Below, piece after piece: positions 45,639 through 53,302 of a stretch of DNA of 64,000 bases. Source of the stretch: DATHTS01 sp965219305 (GTDB lineage: Bacteria > Acidobacteriota > Blastocatellia > Pyrinomonadales > Pyrinomonadaceae); NCBI GenBank assembly GCA_965219305.1, contig OZ244725.1, positions 310,001 to 374,000 of the forward strand, in the 5' to 3' direction. Within the stretch, counting starts at the first letter, position 1. Every line of letters begins with the position of its first letter. Under the pieces are notes generated by a model. It ran no database searches, was not told where the DNA came from, and saw only the letters and a list, made by a program, of their open reading frames with translations. A program made the position numbers and the translations under genes.

Positions 45639-46811
45639 ATGAAACGAGCGGAAACAATAATCATCGGCGGCGGCGTTGTCGGCGCAAGCGTTGCATATCA
45701 CTTAACGGAGCGCGGCGCGAAAAATGTTTTGATTTTGGAACGCGAAAAAACTCAGGGCAAAGGTTCGACCGGAAAAGCGACGGGTGGCGTTCGGGCGCAG
45801 TTTGAAACGGAAATAAATATCAAAATGTCGCTTTATTCGCTCGAATTTTTCAAAAATTGGCAACACGATTGTCAGTATGAACCGCGCGGTTATCTGTTTT
45901 TTGTAACGGGCGAAAACGGTCTCGATTATCTAAAACAAAACGTCGAAAAACAGAAATGCTTAGGCGTAAAAGATGTTGAAATCGTTGATAAAAAAGTGAT
46001 TTCCGAAATTTGCCCGATCTTAAATGCGTCAGACATCATCGGCGGAAGTTTCGGCGCAAATGACGGTTTTATAAATCCGCTCGCCGTGATGGACGGTTTT
46101 ACGAAAAGCGCGTTGGCAAACGGCGCGAAGATCGAATTTGAAACGGAAGTTTCTTCGATTGAAACGAAAAACGGAAAAGTAATGTCGGTTAAAACTAACA
46201 AAGGCGAGATCGAATGTGAAAACGTCGTCATCTGCACGGGCGCACACGCGCGGACTTTAGCGAAAACCGCAGAAATTGATCTGCCCGTCGAACCGCAAAA
46301 ACGCCAGATCGTCTGGGCGAAAAGCGAAAAAAATCTGCCGAAAAATCTGCCGATGGTAATTGATCTCGAAACCGGATTTCATTTTCGTCCGGCGCGAAAT
46401 TTTCTAAATCCTGAACACATTACAAACAACGAAATTCTTTTCGCTTATCCCGATTCGAGCGAAGAAAATTCATTCGACACGAATTTCGACGAATCATTTA
46501 TCGAAAAAGTTTACGAACGAGCAAAACATCGCTCGCTGTTTCTCTATGAAACAAAACCGATTTTAGAAAAATGCCGCGCCGGACTTTACGAAAACGCGCC
46601 CGATCATCACGCGATTCTCGGCGGTTGTGAAATCGAAGGTTTATATTTTGCAAACGGTTTTTCCGGTCACGGCGTAATGCACTCGCCCGCGAGCGGCAGA
46701 GCCTTAGCAGAAATTATTCTTAATGGGTCAAGTAACTTCTTGGACGTTTCGTGTTTGAGTTTGGACAGATTTGCAAAAGGCGAATTGTTGCACGAAACGG
46801 CTTTTATTTAA
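45639..46811 (+). CDS. FAD-dependent oxidoreductase of the DAO (sarcosine oxidase-like) family
   Basis: A 390-residue flavoenzyme. The N-terminal dinucleotide motif IIIGGGVVGASVAYHL (residues 6-21) has the GxGxxG pattern, followed by LILEREKTQGKGSTGKATGG, a typical DAO-family sequence near the flavin. The C-terminal part has YFANGFSGHGVMHSPASG, a strong signature of this family of amine and amino acid oxidases. The substrate is unknown; closest in style are the beta subunits of sarcosine oxidase and related imino acid oxidases. It is followed on the same strand by the histone-deacetylase-like gene, with a palindromic repeat between. Confidence 0.85.
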   Translation: MKRAETIIIGGGVVGASVAYHLTERGAKNVLILEREKTQGKGSTGKATGGVRAQFETEINIKMSLYSLEFFKNWQHDCQYEPRGYLFFVTGENGLDYLKQNVEKQKCLGVKDVEIVDKKVISEICPILNASDIIGGSFGANDGFINPLAVMDGFTKSALANGAKIEFETEVSSIETKNGKVMSVKTNKGEIECENVVICTGAHARTLAKTAEIDLPVEPQKRQIVWAKSEKNLPKNLPMVIDLETGFHFRPARNFLNPEHITNNEILFAYPDSSEENSFDTNFDESFIEKVYERAKHRSLFLYETKPILEKCRAGLYENAPDHHAILGGCEIEGLYFANGFSGHGVMHSPASGRALAEIILNGSSNFLDVSCLSLDRFAKGELLHETAFI

Positions 46812-46817
46812 TTTTCG

Positions 46818-46886
46818 CCACAGAGAACACAGGGCGCACACAGCTTTTATAAAAAATTTGCTCTGTGTTCTCCGTGATCTCTGTGG
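46818..46886. repeat. Palindromic repeat between the FAD oxidoreductase and HDAC-like genes
   Basis: CCACAGAGAACACAG at the left and, at the right, CTCTGTGTTCTCCGTG followed by CTCTGTGG, pair imperfectly as arms around about 20 bp. Elements with CCACAGAGA and CTCTGTG ends are common as dispersed repeats in several phyla. Here it fills the 88-bp gap between two plus-strand genes. Confidence 0.65.
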
Positions 46887-46899
46887 TAAATTTCTTATT

Positions 46900-47844
46900 A
46901 TGAAAACGGCACTTATCCATCATCCGATCTACGAAAAACACGACACGGGAATCGGTCATCCCGAAACTTCTCAGCGTTACGCGGTCGTAATGAACGCTTT
47001 GAAAAACGATGATAAATTGTGGAATTCGTTGAATGTTATCGAACCGGAACAGGCGAAAAAAGGCGCGATCTTGGCGGCGCATACTAAGGAACATTTTAAA
47101 ACGGTCGAACACGCATTTTCCGAAGGAGTTGAATATCTCGACGCGGACACGCTCGTTTCGATGAAATCTTTTGAAGCCGCGCTTTACGGCGCGGGCGGTG
47201 CGTGCCGGGCGGTTGATGAAATTATGTCGGGAAACGCCGACAACGCTTTTGTCGCCGTCCGTCCGCCGGGACATCACGCGACGGCGGAAAAGGCGCAGGG
47301 ATTTTGTCTGTTCAATAACGTCGCGGTCGCGGCGCGTTACGCGCAAAGCAAATATCCGAGAGAAATCGGGCGCGTGGCAATCGTTGATTGGGACGTTCAT
47401 CACGGCAACGGCACGCAAGGAATTTTTTATGACGATCCGAGCATTTATTTTTTCTCGATGCACCAATATCCGTGGTATCCGGGAACGGGTTCGCGCGGCG
47501 AAACGGGATTCGGGCGCGGACTAAATTACACGCTGAATGTTCCCGTCAAAGCGCGAACGAAAGCGTCGGAGCAAAAACGTATGTTTGAAAACGCGCTCGG
47601 AGATATTCACAAAAATTTCCAGCCGGATTTTATATTTATTTCCGCCGGATTCGACGCGCACATAACCGATCCGCTCGGACAATTGGAACTGGAAAATCCC
47701 GATTTTGTTTCGATGACGAAAACCGTGAAAAGTTGGGCGGACGAAGTTTGCGGCGGGCGCATTGTTTCTTGTTTAGAAGGCGGTTATAATCTGGAAACTC
47801 TTGGAGAAACCGTCAGAAATCACGTTCGTGAGCTTTGTGATTGA
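46900..47844 (+). CDS. Histone deacetylase-family deacetylase (AcuC/acetylpolyamine amidohydrolase-like)
   Basis: A 314-residue Zn-dependent deacetylase; the ATG at 46900 starts directly at the fold (TALIHHPIYEKHDTGIGHPE). An earlier in-frame ATG lies inside the preceding gene and would read through the palindromic repeat. The catalytic features are VRPPGHHATAEKAQGF (the HH pair), VDWDVHHGNGTQGIFYDDP with the metal ligands D and H, and ISAGFDAHITDPLGQL with the second Asp ligand. In bacteria such enzymes deacetylate acetoin-utilisation proteins, acetylpolyamines or unknown substrates. Adjacent to an amine oxidase-like gene, a role in acetylated-amine breakdown is conceivable (inference). Confidence 0.9.
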   Translation: MKTALIHHPIYEKHDTGIGHPETSQRYAVVMNALKNDDKLWNSLNVIEPEQAKKGAILAAHTKEHFKTVEHAFSEGVEYLDADTLVSMKSFEAALYGAGGACRAVDEIMSGNADNAFVAVRPPGHHATAEKAQGFCLFNNVAVAARYAQSKYPREIGRVAIVDWDVHHGNGTQGIFYDDPSIYFFSMHQYPWYPGTGSRGETGFGRGLNYTLNVPVKARTKASEQKRMFENALGDIHKNFQPDFIFISAGFDAHITDPLGQLELENPDFVSMTKTVKSWADEVCGGRIVSCLEGGYNLETLGETVRNHVRELCD

Positions 47845-47932
47845 CTTTCGGTAATTTACATTTGCTGACCAAATAATTTAATCTATTGACTGATTTTGTC
47901 AGAATTTGAGTAAAATACCAAAAGTTAAATCA

Positions 47933-48553
47933 ATGTCAAAAGAAATACTTATCGTTGATTACGGAATGGGGAATTTGCATTCCGTCAAAAAAGTTTTGGA
48001 CAGAATGAATGTTGCTGTAAAGGTTTCTTCAAATCCTGAAGATGTTGCCGGATGCGGAAAATTAATTCTTCCCGGTGTCGGACATTTTGGAAAAGCGATT
48101 TCTAATCTGAACAAACTGAATTTGACGGATTCATTGAATGAAGCCGTTTTAATAAATAAAAAACCGATTCTCGGAATTTGTCTCGGAATGCAGTTGATGG
48201 CAAAAAGAAGTGAGGAAGGAAATTCTAAAGGTTTATCGTGGTTTGACACGGAAGTTGTAAAATTTAATGTTTCGGACAAACTTAAATATAAAATTCCGCA
48301 TATCGGTTGGAATCGGATTGATATAAAAAAAAACAGTCTTTTGATGAAGAATATTTCAGAATCGTCGGAATTTTATTTTGTGCATTCGTATCATTTCAGT
48401 TTAAATAATTTGCCGGATGTAGTGAGCGAAACCGCCTACGATTATCTTTTCGCGTCAGCCGTCGAAAAAGAAAATATATTCGGTGTGCAGTTTCACCCGG
48501 AAAAGAGTCACGATGCCGGAGCGCAGTTAATAAAGAATTTCGTTGATTTGTAA
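47933..48553 (+). CDS. hisH: HisH-like glutamine amidotransferase (surface-sugar amidination type)
   Basis: A 206-residue class I glutamine amidotransferase. Start at ATG 47933; a TTG at 47906 is less likely. The triad is visible: C83 in GICLGMQLM, and H188 and E190 in GVQFHPEKSHD. It should deliver ammonia to the synthase subunit encoded next. The gene overlaps the hisF-like gene by one base (TAATG), so translation is coupled. Because the HisF partner is atypical and a WbpG-type gene follows, this is probably the HisH2 type rather than the histidine-pathway enzyme (inference). The region is AT-rich compared with neighbours. Confidence 0.85.
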   Translation: MSKEILIVDYGMGNLHSVKKVLDRMNVAVKVSSNPEDVAGCGKLILPGVGHFGKAISNLNKLNLTDSLNEAVLINKKPILGICLGMQLMAKRSEEGNSKGLSWFDTEVVKFNVSDKLKYKIPHIGWNRIDIKKNSLLMKNISESSEFYFVHSYHFSLNNLPDVVSETAYDYLFASAVEKENIFGVQFHPEKSHDAGAQLIKNFVDL

Positions 48554-49308
48554 TGTTTCGACCTCGAATTATACCGGTTTTATTATTGAAAAATCTGGCT
48601 TTAGTCAAATCAGTTCAATTTAAAAAATACAAATATATCGGCGATCCGATTAACGCCGTCAGAATTTTTAACGATCTAAAAGCCGATGAATTAATATTTT
48701 TAGACATAGATGCTTCGCTCGAAAATCGGACAATTTCACCGGATTTTGTGAAAAATGTCGGAGAAGAAGCAAATATGCCGTTTTCTGTCGGCGGCGGAAT
48801 ACGGTCAATCGAACATATCCGGGAAATAATCAATTTAGGCGCGGAAAAAGTCGTAATCGGTTCCTACGCGGCTCAAAATCCTGATTTTATAAAAGAAGCT
48901 TCCGAGACTTTTGGAGCTTCGACGATAGTGGTTTGTATTGACGTTAAAAAAACTTTTTTTCGCGGTCAGCGCGTTTGGATCAATAGTGGAAATAAAGCTA
49001 CGGAGTTTGACGTTTTGGAATTTGCCCGGTTGATGGAAAAAAAAGGTGCCGGGGAAATCATAATTCAATCTATAGAAAAAGACGGAATGATGAACGGTTA
49101 TGACATAGAATTGATTAAATCAACTTCGCTTTCCGTCGAAATTCCGGTCGTGGCTCTCGGAGGAGCGGGAAATATAAATGATTTATCCGAGGTTTACCGA
49201 AAAGGTTATGCGAACGGTTTGGGAGCCGGAAGTTTATTTATCTTTCAAGGCAAAAATCGAGGAGTTTTAATAAATTACCCTGAGAAAAAAGAGCTAAAAC
49301 TTGAATAG
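48553..49308 (+). CDS. hisF: HisF-like cyclase paralogue lacking the N-terminal catalytic Asp
   Basis: A 251-residue TIM barrel of the HisA/HisF family. Family blocks are present (FLDIDAS, PFSVGGGIRSIEHI, GAEKVVIGSYA, VVCIDVKK, EKDGMMNGYD, VALGGAGNI). At the position where histidine-pathway HisF has CLD with the catalytic Asp11, this protein has RIIPVLLLKN, i.e. Leu11, while the second catalytic Asp (in CIDVKK) is kept. PVLLLKN is the form in the HisF2-type partner of WbpG/PseA-like amidotransferases, so a role in making an amidino sugar is likely. It lies between hisH and, after about 110 bp, the wbpG-type gene. Confidence 0.85.
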   Translation: MFRPRIIPVLLLKNLALVKSVQFKKYKYIGDPINAVRIFNDLKADELIFLDIDASLENRTISPDFVKNVGEEANMPFSVGGGIRSIEHIREIINLGAEKVVIGSYAAQNPDFIKEASETFGASTIVVCIDVKKTFFRGQRVWINSGNKATEFDVLEFARLMEKKGAGEIIIQSIEKDGMMNGYDIELIKSTSLSVEIPVVALGGAGNINDLSEVYRKGYANGLGAGSLFIFQGKNRGVLINYPEKKELKLE

Positions 49309-49419
49309 TTATTCTTTCACAATTATAATTACTAAATTCAATTCCACTAAATTAGACATAAATTAAGGTTTTAGTTACGAACGGAATAAATACCACTCTA
49401 TCGAAATTAATTGCAATTA

Positions 49420-50553
49420 ATGAAAGCAAGGAACTATCAACAATGTAATCGCTGCGTAATGGATACGACTGATCTGAAAATAATATTTGATAAAGATGGT
49501 ATTTGTAATCATTGCACGGATTTTTTAACCAGAAAAATTAAGTTTAACTATCAGGGAAAATCAAGCGACAGAGCAATTGAGCGTATCGTTAAAGAAATTA
49601 AACTGGCGGGAAAAAACAGCGATTATGATTGTATTATCGGTTTGAGCGGAGGCGTTGACAGTTCGTATTCCGCATATGTTGCCAAAGAGTTGGGTTTGAG
49701 AATTCTGGGTGTTCATATGGATAACGGTTGGAATTCAGAACAAGCGGTTTTAAATATCAAAAATGTCGTGAACAAACTCGGCATTGATTACGACAGTTAT
49801 GTATTAGATTGGGAAGAATTCAAAGATTTACAACTCGCATTTTTAAAAGCATCGGTTCCTGAAGCGGAAACGCCGACCGATATGGCAATTCCGGCGGCGT
49901 GTTATCAATACGCCGCCAAATACAACGTCAAATACATAATCAGCGGCGGAAATTTTGCGACCGAAGGAATTCTTCCGACCAGCTGGCATTATAACGCCAA
50001 GGATATGAAATATTTTAGTCATATTCAGAAAACATTCGGGGAAAAAAAACTGAAAACATTTCCGACTTTCGGTTTTAAAAAAGAAATGTATTATAAAATA
50101 ATTAAAGGGATAAAAATGGTGTATCTTCTTAATTATGTGCCGTTTAACAAAGAGGAGGCAATGGAGTTTCTTAAAACGAATTTAGATTGGAAGTTTTACG
50201 GCGGCAAGCATTACGAATCGAAATACACCAAATTTATTCAATCTTATTATCTATACGAAAAATTCGGAATTGATTACCGCAGAGCTACATTATCGTCACA
50301 AATTTGTGTCGGTGAAGCATTTCGAGATGAAAGTCTCAAACAATTAAAAAGCAAACCGTATAAAATAGATAATATAGCGCAAGAAAAGCAGTATATCGTA
50401 AAAAAGTTGCAAATTTCGCAGAGTGAACTCGAAGAAATAATCAGTTCTCAACCAAAATGGTTTTGGAATTATCCGAACGATTTTAAGAAATTAAATTTTA
50501 TCTATGATTCTTACAGAAAAATATTCAAAAAAGAAAAATTAGGTAATTTTTAA
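49420..50553 (+). CDS. wbpG: N-acetyl-sugar amidotransferase (WbpG/PseA-like)
   Basis: A 377-residue ATP-dependent enzyme; ATG at 49420 rather than the TTG three codons earlier. The N-terminus carries two cysteine pairs, C9-x-x-C12 and C29-x-x-C32 (CNRCVMDTT, ICNHC), probably zinc-binding. The pyrophosphatase PP-loop SGGVDSS is at residues 76-82, as in GMP synthetase and asparagine synthetase relatives. This matches WbpG/PseA/LegG-type enzymes that install an acetamidino group on a sugar, with HisH2/HisF2 supplying ammonia. The cassette has no glycosyltransferase or sugar-nucleotide genes nearby, so the target sugar cannot be named. Gene symbol is used for the family, not for an experimentally defined orthologue. 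Confidence 0.82.
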   Translation: MKARNYQQCNRCVMDTTDLKIIFDKDGICNHCTDFLTRKIKFNYQGKSSDRAIERIVKEIKLAGKNSDYDCIIGLSGGVDSSYSAYVAKELGLRILGVHMDNGWNSEQAVLNIKNVVNKLGIDYDSYVLDWEEFKDLQLAFLKASVPEAETPTDMAIPAACYQYAAKYNVKYIISGGNFATEGILPTSWHYNAKDMKYFSHIQKTFGEKKLKTFPTFGFKKEMYYKIIKGIKMVYLLNYVPFNKEEAMEFLKTNLDWKFYGGKHYESKYTKFIQSYYLYEKFGIDYRRATLSSQICVGEAFRDESLKQLKSKPYKIDNIAQEKQYIVKKLQISQSELEEIISSQPKWFWNYPNDFKKLNFIYDSYRKIFKKEKLGNF

Positions 50554-50601
50554 ATTTTCTTTTCAAATTTATTTTTTTGAAGTTAAAAACTGATTTGATT
50601 A

Positions 50602-52512
50602 TCAACTTTCACTTTTGTTTAGAACTTCATCAATCGAACTTTGCGTAATCGGATGATAACCGGGACGCGCTTTTTTATAAATTTCAATCGCGCGCGTTTT
50701 GCCTTCCGGCGTTTTAACGAGTTCTTCAAATAACGGTTTAACAAATTTTCTGCGCCCGATGGTCGTTAAAAAATCTTCGAGTCTTGCATCCGCAGCTTTA
50801 TATTTGCTTTTTATCGCCATCATCAGCCATTGAAACGCAATTTCCGAGTTTCCGACTTTTGTTAAATTAAACGCTTTGTCGAGTTCCGACATTTTCTCCG
50901 TTCCCGTAACTTCCGGCAGAGTTTTCAGAAAATGCAGCCATTCCTGCGTCGTCCAGCTTTTTGTCGAAATGTCTCCGGCGACGATTTTTCCACTCAAGTA
51001 ATTATTCGCCTGCGCTTCGACTTTTTCAAACGCATCGGATTTAGGTTCGGGCGCGTTTTCCGGCAGTCCGGCTTTTTCGATCCAGTTTCGGGCATCGTCC
51101 ATCGAAAGAAGTTTCGGATTTTCATTAATCAGATTTTTGTTTAGATAATCTTCAAAAATTTCGGTCGTAATGCTCTGAAAAGCGTGTGAATCAAAATATC
51201 CGCGCACGAATTTGTCGAACTTTTCGCGCCCGACTGTTTCTTCCAGATGCCGCAGAAACAACGCGCCTTTTTCATACGGAATTCCCGTAAATCCGTCGTC
51301 AGGATCGCGCCCTTGCAGATCAACGTGCATAATTTGGTCGCGCTCGGCGGTTTCGGCGAGTTCTTCCAAAAGTCCGCGTTTGCCGAGCGTCGCTTCCATT
51401 TCGCGGCGATTCACGCCGTAAACCGCTTCGATAATTCGTCGTTCAAGATAAGTCGTGAAACCCTCGTTCAGCCAGAAATCGCGCCACGTCGCGTTCGTCA
51501 CCAAATTTCCAGACCACGAATGAGCGAGTTCGTGCGCGACTAATGAAACCAGAGATTTATCGCCCGCAAGAATCGTCGGCGTGGCAAAAGTCAGCATCGG
51601 ATTTTCCATTCCGCCGAACGGAAAACTCGGCGGCAAAACAAGAAGATCGTATCTGCCCCAACGATATTTACTGTAAATCGCCTCAGTCGCTTCGACCATT
51701 TTTTCCGTGTCTTCTAATTCAAACGCAGATTTTTCCAGCATCGAAGGTTCGGAATAAACGCCCGTGCGATTTCCCAAACTCTGAAATTTCAAATCTCCGG
51801 CGGCAATTGCGATCAGATAAGACGGAATCGGATGCGTCATTTTAAATGAATAAACGCCGTTTCTTTCATCATTATTTTGCGAATTTCCGTCCGCGCTCAT
51901 CACGGCTAAAAGTCCTTTCGGCGTGCGAACTTTCGCCGTGTAAGTTACGCGAACCTGCGGCGAATCCTGAAGCGGAATAAACGAACGCGCGTGAATCGCC
52001 TGCGCCTGAGAAAACATAAACGGCGACTTCTTTCCGGCGGTCTGTTCGGGCGTAAGCCATTGCAAACCCGAAGCGTTCGGACTCGTCGAATACGAAACGC
52101 GGACTTTATTCGCCTTTTCCGGCAGACCGATCACGAGCGGTGCGCCCAGAATTTTATCGGTTTCGCCGACGCGGTATTTCGCCGCCGAAAATGTTTTTCC
52201 GTCAGCGGAAGTTTCGACCTTTTCGATTTTCAGATCGCGCGTGTCGAGAATCAGATTGACGATTTTCGCTTTTGAAACGCGCACGAAATCGAGCGTCGCC
52301 GTTCCTTCGAGCATTTTCTTATCGAAATTAATTTCCCAATCGAGATCAACATTTGTAACTTTAATCTCGTTCGGATTTGAATATGAATGAAAATCCTTCG
52401 CCGCCGTTGTTTGCATATTGTTTTTCGTCGCCTGCGCGCTGCTGATTTGTATTGAAATCGCTGTGGTGATTGTAACAAGAAATAAGAAAATCGCTGTTTT
52501 ATAAATGTTCAT
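50602..52512 (-). CDS. M1-family metallopeptidase (aminopeptidase N/LTA4 hydrolase-like)
   Basis: A 636-residue exported zinc aminopeptidase. A signal peptide (AIFLFLVTITTAISIQISSA) is followed by the M1 N-terminal beta domain, the exopeptidase motif GGMENPML near residue 305, and the zinc site HELAHSWSGN with the third ligand in NEGFTTYLE 18 residues on. The C-terminal helical domain of the leukotriene-A4-hydrolase type (VGNSEIAFQWLMMAIKSKYK) is present. Length and layout suggest the LTA4H-like branch. It is presumably periplasmic or outer-membrane-associated and trims peptides. It is divergent from the RRM gene, with a 418-bp region in between. Confidence 0.93.
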   Translation of the reverse strand: MNIYKTAIFLFLVTITTAISIQISSAQATKNNMQTTAAKDFHSYSNPNEIKVTNVDLDWEINFDKKMLEGTATLDFVRVSKAKIVNLILDTRDLKIEKVETSADGKTFSAAKYRVGETDKILGAPLVIGLPEKANKVRVSYSTSPNASGLQWLTPEQTAGKKSPFMFSQAQAIHARSFIPLQDSPQVRVTYTAKVRTPKGLLAVMSADGNSQNNDERNGVYSFKMTHPIPSYLIAIAAGDLKFQSLGNRTGVYSEPSMLEKSAFELEDTEKMVEATEAIYSKYRWGRYDLLVLPPSFPFGGMENPMLTFATPTILAGDKSLVSLVAHELAHSWSGNLVTNATWRDFWLNEGFTTYLERRIIEAVYGVNRREMEATLGKRGLLEELAETAERDQIMHVDLQGRDPDDGFTGIPYEKGALFLRHLEETVGREKFDKFVRGYFDSHAFQSITTEIFEDYLNKNLINENPKLLSMDDARNWIEKAGLPENAPEPKSDAFEKVEAQANNYLSGKIVAGDISTKSWTTQEWLHFLKTLPEVTGTEKMSELDKAFNLTKVGNSEIAFQWLMMAIKSKYKAADARLEDFLTTIGRRKFVKPLFEELVKTPEGKTRAIEIYKKARPGYHPITQSSIDEVLNKSES

Positions 52513-52930
52513 TTTTTAATTTTCCGCCAATATTCGTACGTTTTTTAATGTTACAACTATTGATTCGATTTCTTAAATCCCGGTTGCTGCACAAACCGTT
52601 TTCATTTGCGGAAAATCCGGCGCGAAAAAAAGGGAAGTTTGCAAAACGCCCGTAAATGCTGTATTATAATAAACAGTTAGTCCTTCTCTTGTGCATCAAC
52701 GGTTGATGCGCCTTACTTTTTGAAGTTTGTTTTACGGCGTTTTTTGGTTAGTTCGGGAGTTGGTTGGTAATAGAAAAAAAAGTGCGCTCAAACATTTTTG
52801 GGCTGATCGAATCCTGAAGCATTTCGTTAGACAGACCGTTTCTTCGTTAAAGTTTTTTAGTTTCAGTTTCGACGCTTTTTGTAAAAGATGTCCCGATATT
52901 TAGGCGGGGCGAGGAAAATTTTAGTTAAAT
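52513..52930 (+). promoter_or_regulatory. Promoter and long leader of the RNA-binding protein gene
   Basis: This 418-bp gap contains a -10-like TATAAT at 52665-52670 with TTGCAA at 52639-52644 (20-bp spacer, longer than ideal), a small hairpin GCATCAAC-G-GTTGATGC at 52692-52708 and a GAGG at about 52910 before the ATG. A 5' leader of about 255 nt would result. It could be a temperature- or structure-dependent leader, as RRM genes of some bacteria have, but that is speculation. No gene is seen in it. Confidence 0.45.
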
Positions 52931-53227
52931 ATGAATTCAAAACTTTATGTAGGAAACATCTCATTCACCACATCGGACGACGAACTTGGCGATTTTTTCA
53001 GCGAAGTCGGAAATGTGGAATCAGTAAAAATTATCGAAGATTATGAAACCGGACATTCACGCGGCTTCGGATTCGTTCAAATGTATTCGGAAAAAGAAGC
53101 CGAAAAAGCCATCGAACAACTCGACGGCGCGGAACTCGACGGCAGAGAATTAAAAGTCAATGAAGCCAGACCGCGCGAAAAACGCGGCGGCGGAAATTTC
53201 GGTTTTAGAAATACCAATCGGTGGTAA
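52931..53227 (+). CDS. Small RRM-type RNA-binding protein
   Basis: A 98-residue single RNA-recognition-motif protein. RNP2 is LYVGNI (residues 4-9) and RNP1 is RGFGFVQM (residues 44-51), and the C-terminal tail is Arg/Lys/Gly-rich (EARPREKRGGGNFGFRNTNRW, read as two parts), a form common in bacterial RRM proteins. It should bind single-stranded RNA in the cytoplasm, often induced in the cold or under stress. It has a long leader and is followed by a strong bidirectional terminator, so it is transcribed alone. Confidence 0.92.
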   Translation: MNSKLYVGNISFTTSDDELGDFFSEVGNVESVKIIEDYETGHSRGFGFVQMYSEKEAEKAIEQLDGAELDGRELKVNEARPREKRGGGNFGFRNTNRW

Positions 53228-53247
53228 TCTTCCGGTCAAATCAAACA

Positions 53248-53285
53248 AAAAAACGCCGGTTGCAATTGCAGCCGGCGTTTTTTTG
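53248..53285. terminator. Bidirectional terminator between RRM gene and M13 peptidase gene
   Basis: Stem AACGCCGG(T)TGCA / TGCA(G)CCGGCGTT, 13 bp with one G-T position, flanked by A and T runs on each side. It serves the plus-strand RRM gene and the minus-strand peptidase gene, which converge here. Confidence 0.88.
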
Positions 53286-53302
53286 TTTGGATTTCAAAAG
53301 AC

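Noticed and set aside
46771..46899. N-terminal extension of the deacetylase to an upstream ATG
   Set aside because: The extension lies within the oxidoreductase gene and translates the palindromic repeat; the protein fold starts at the ATG at 46900.
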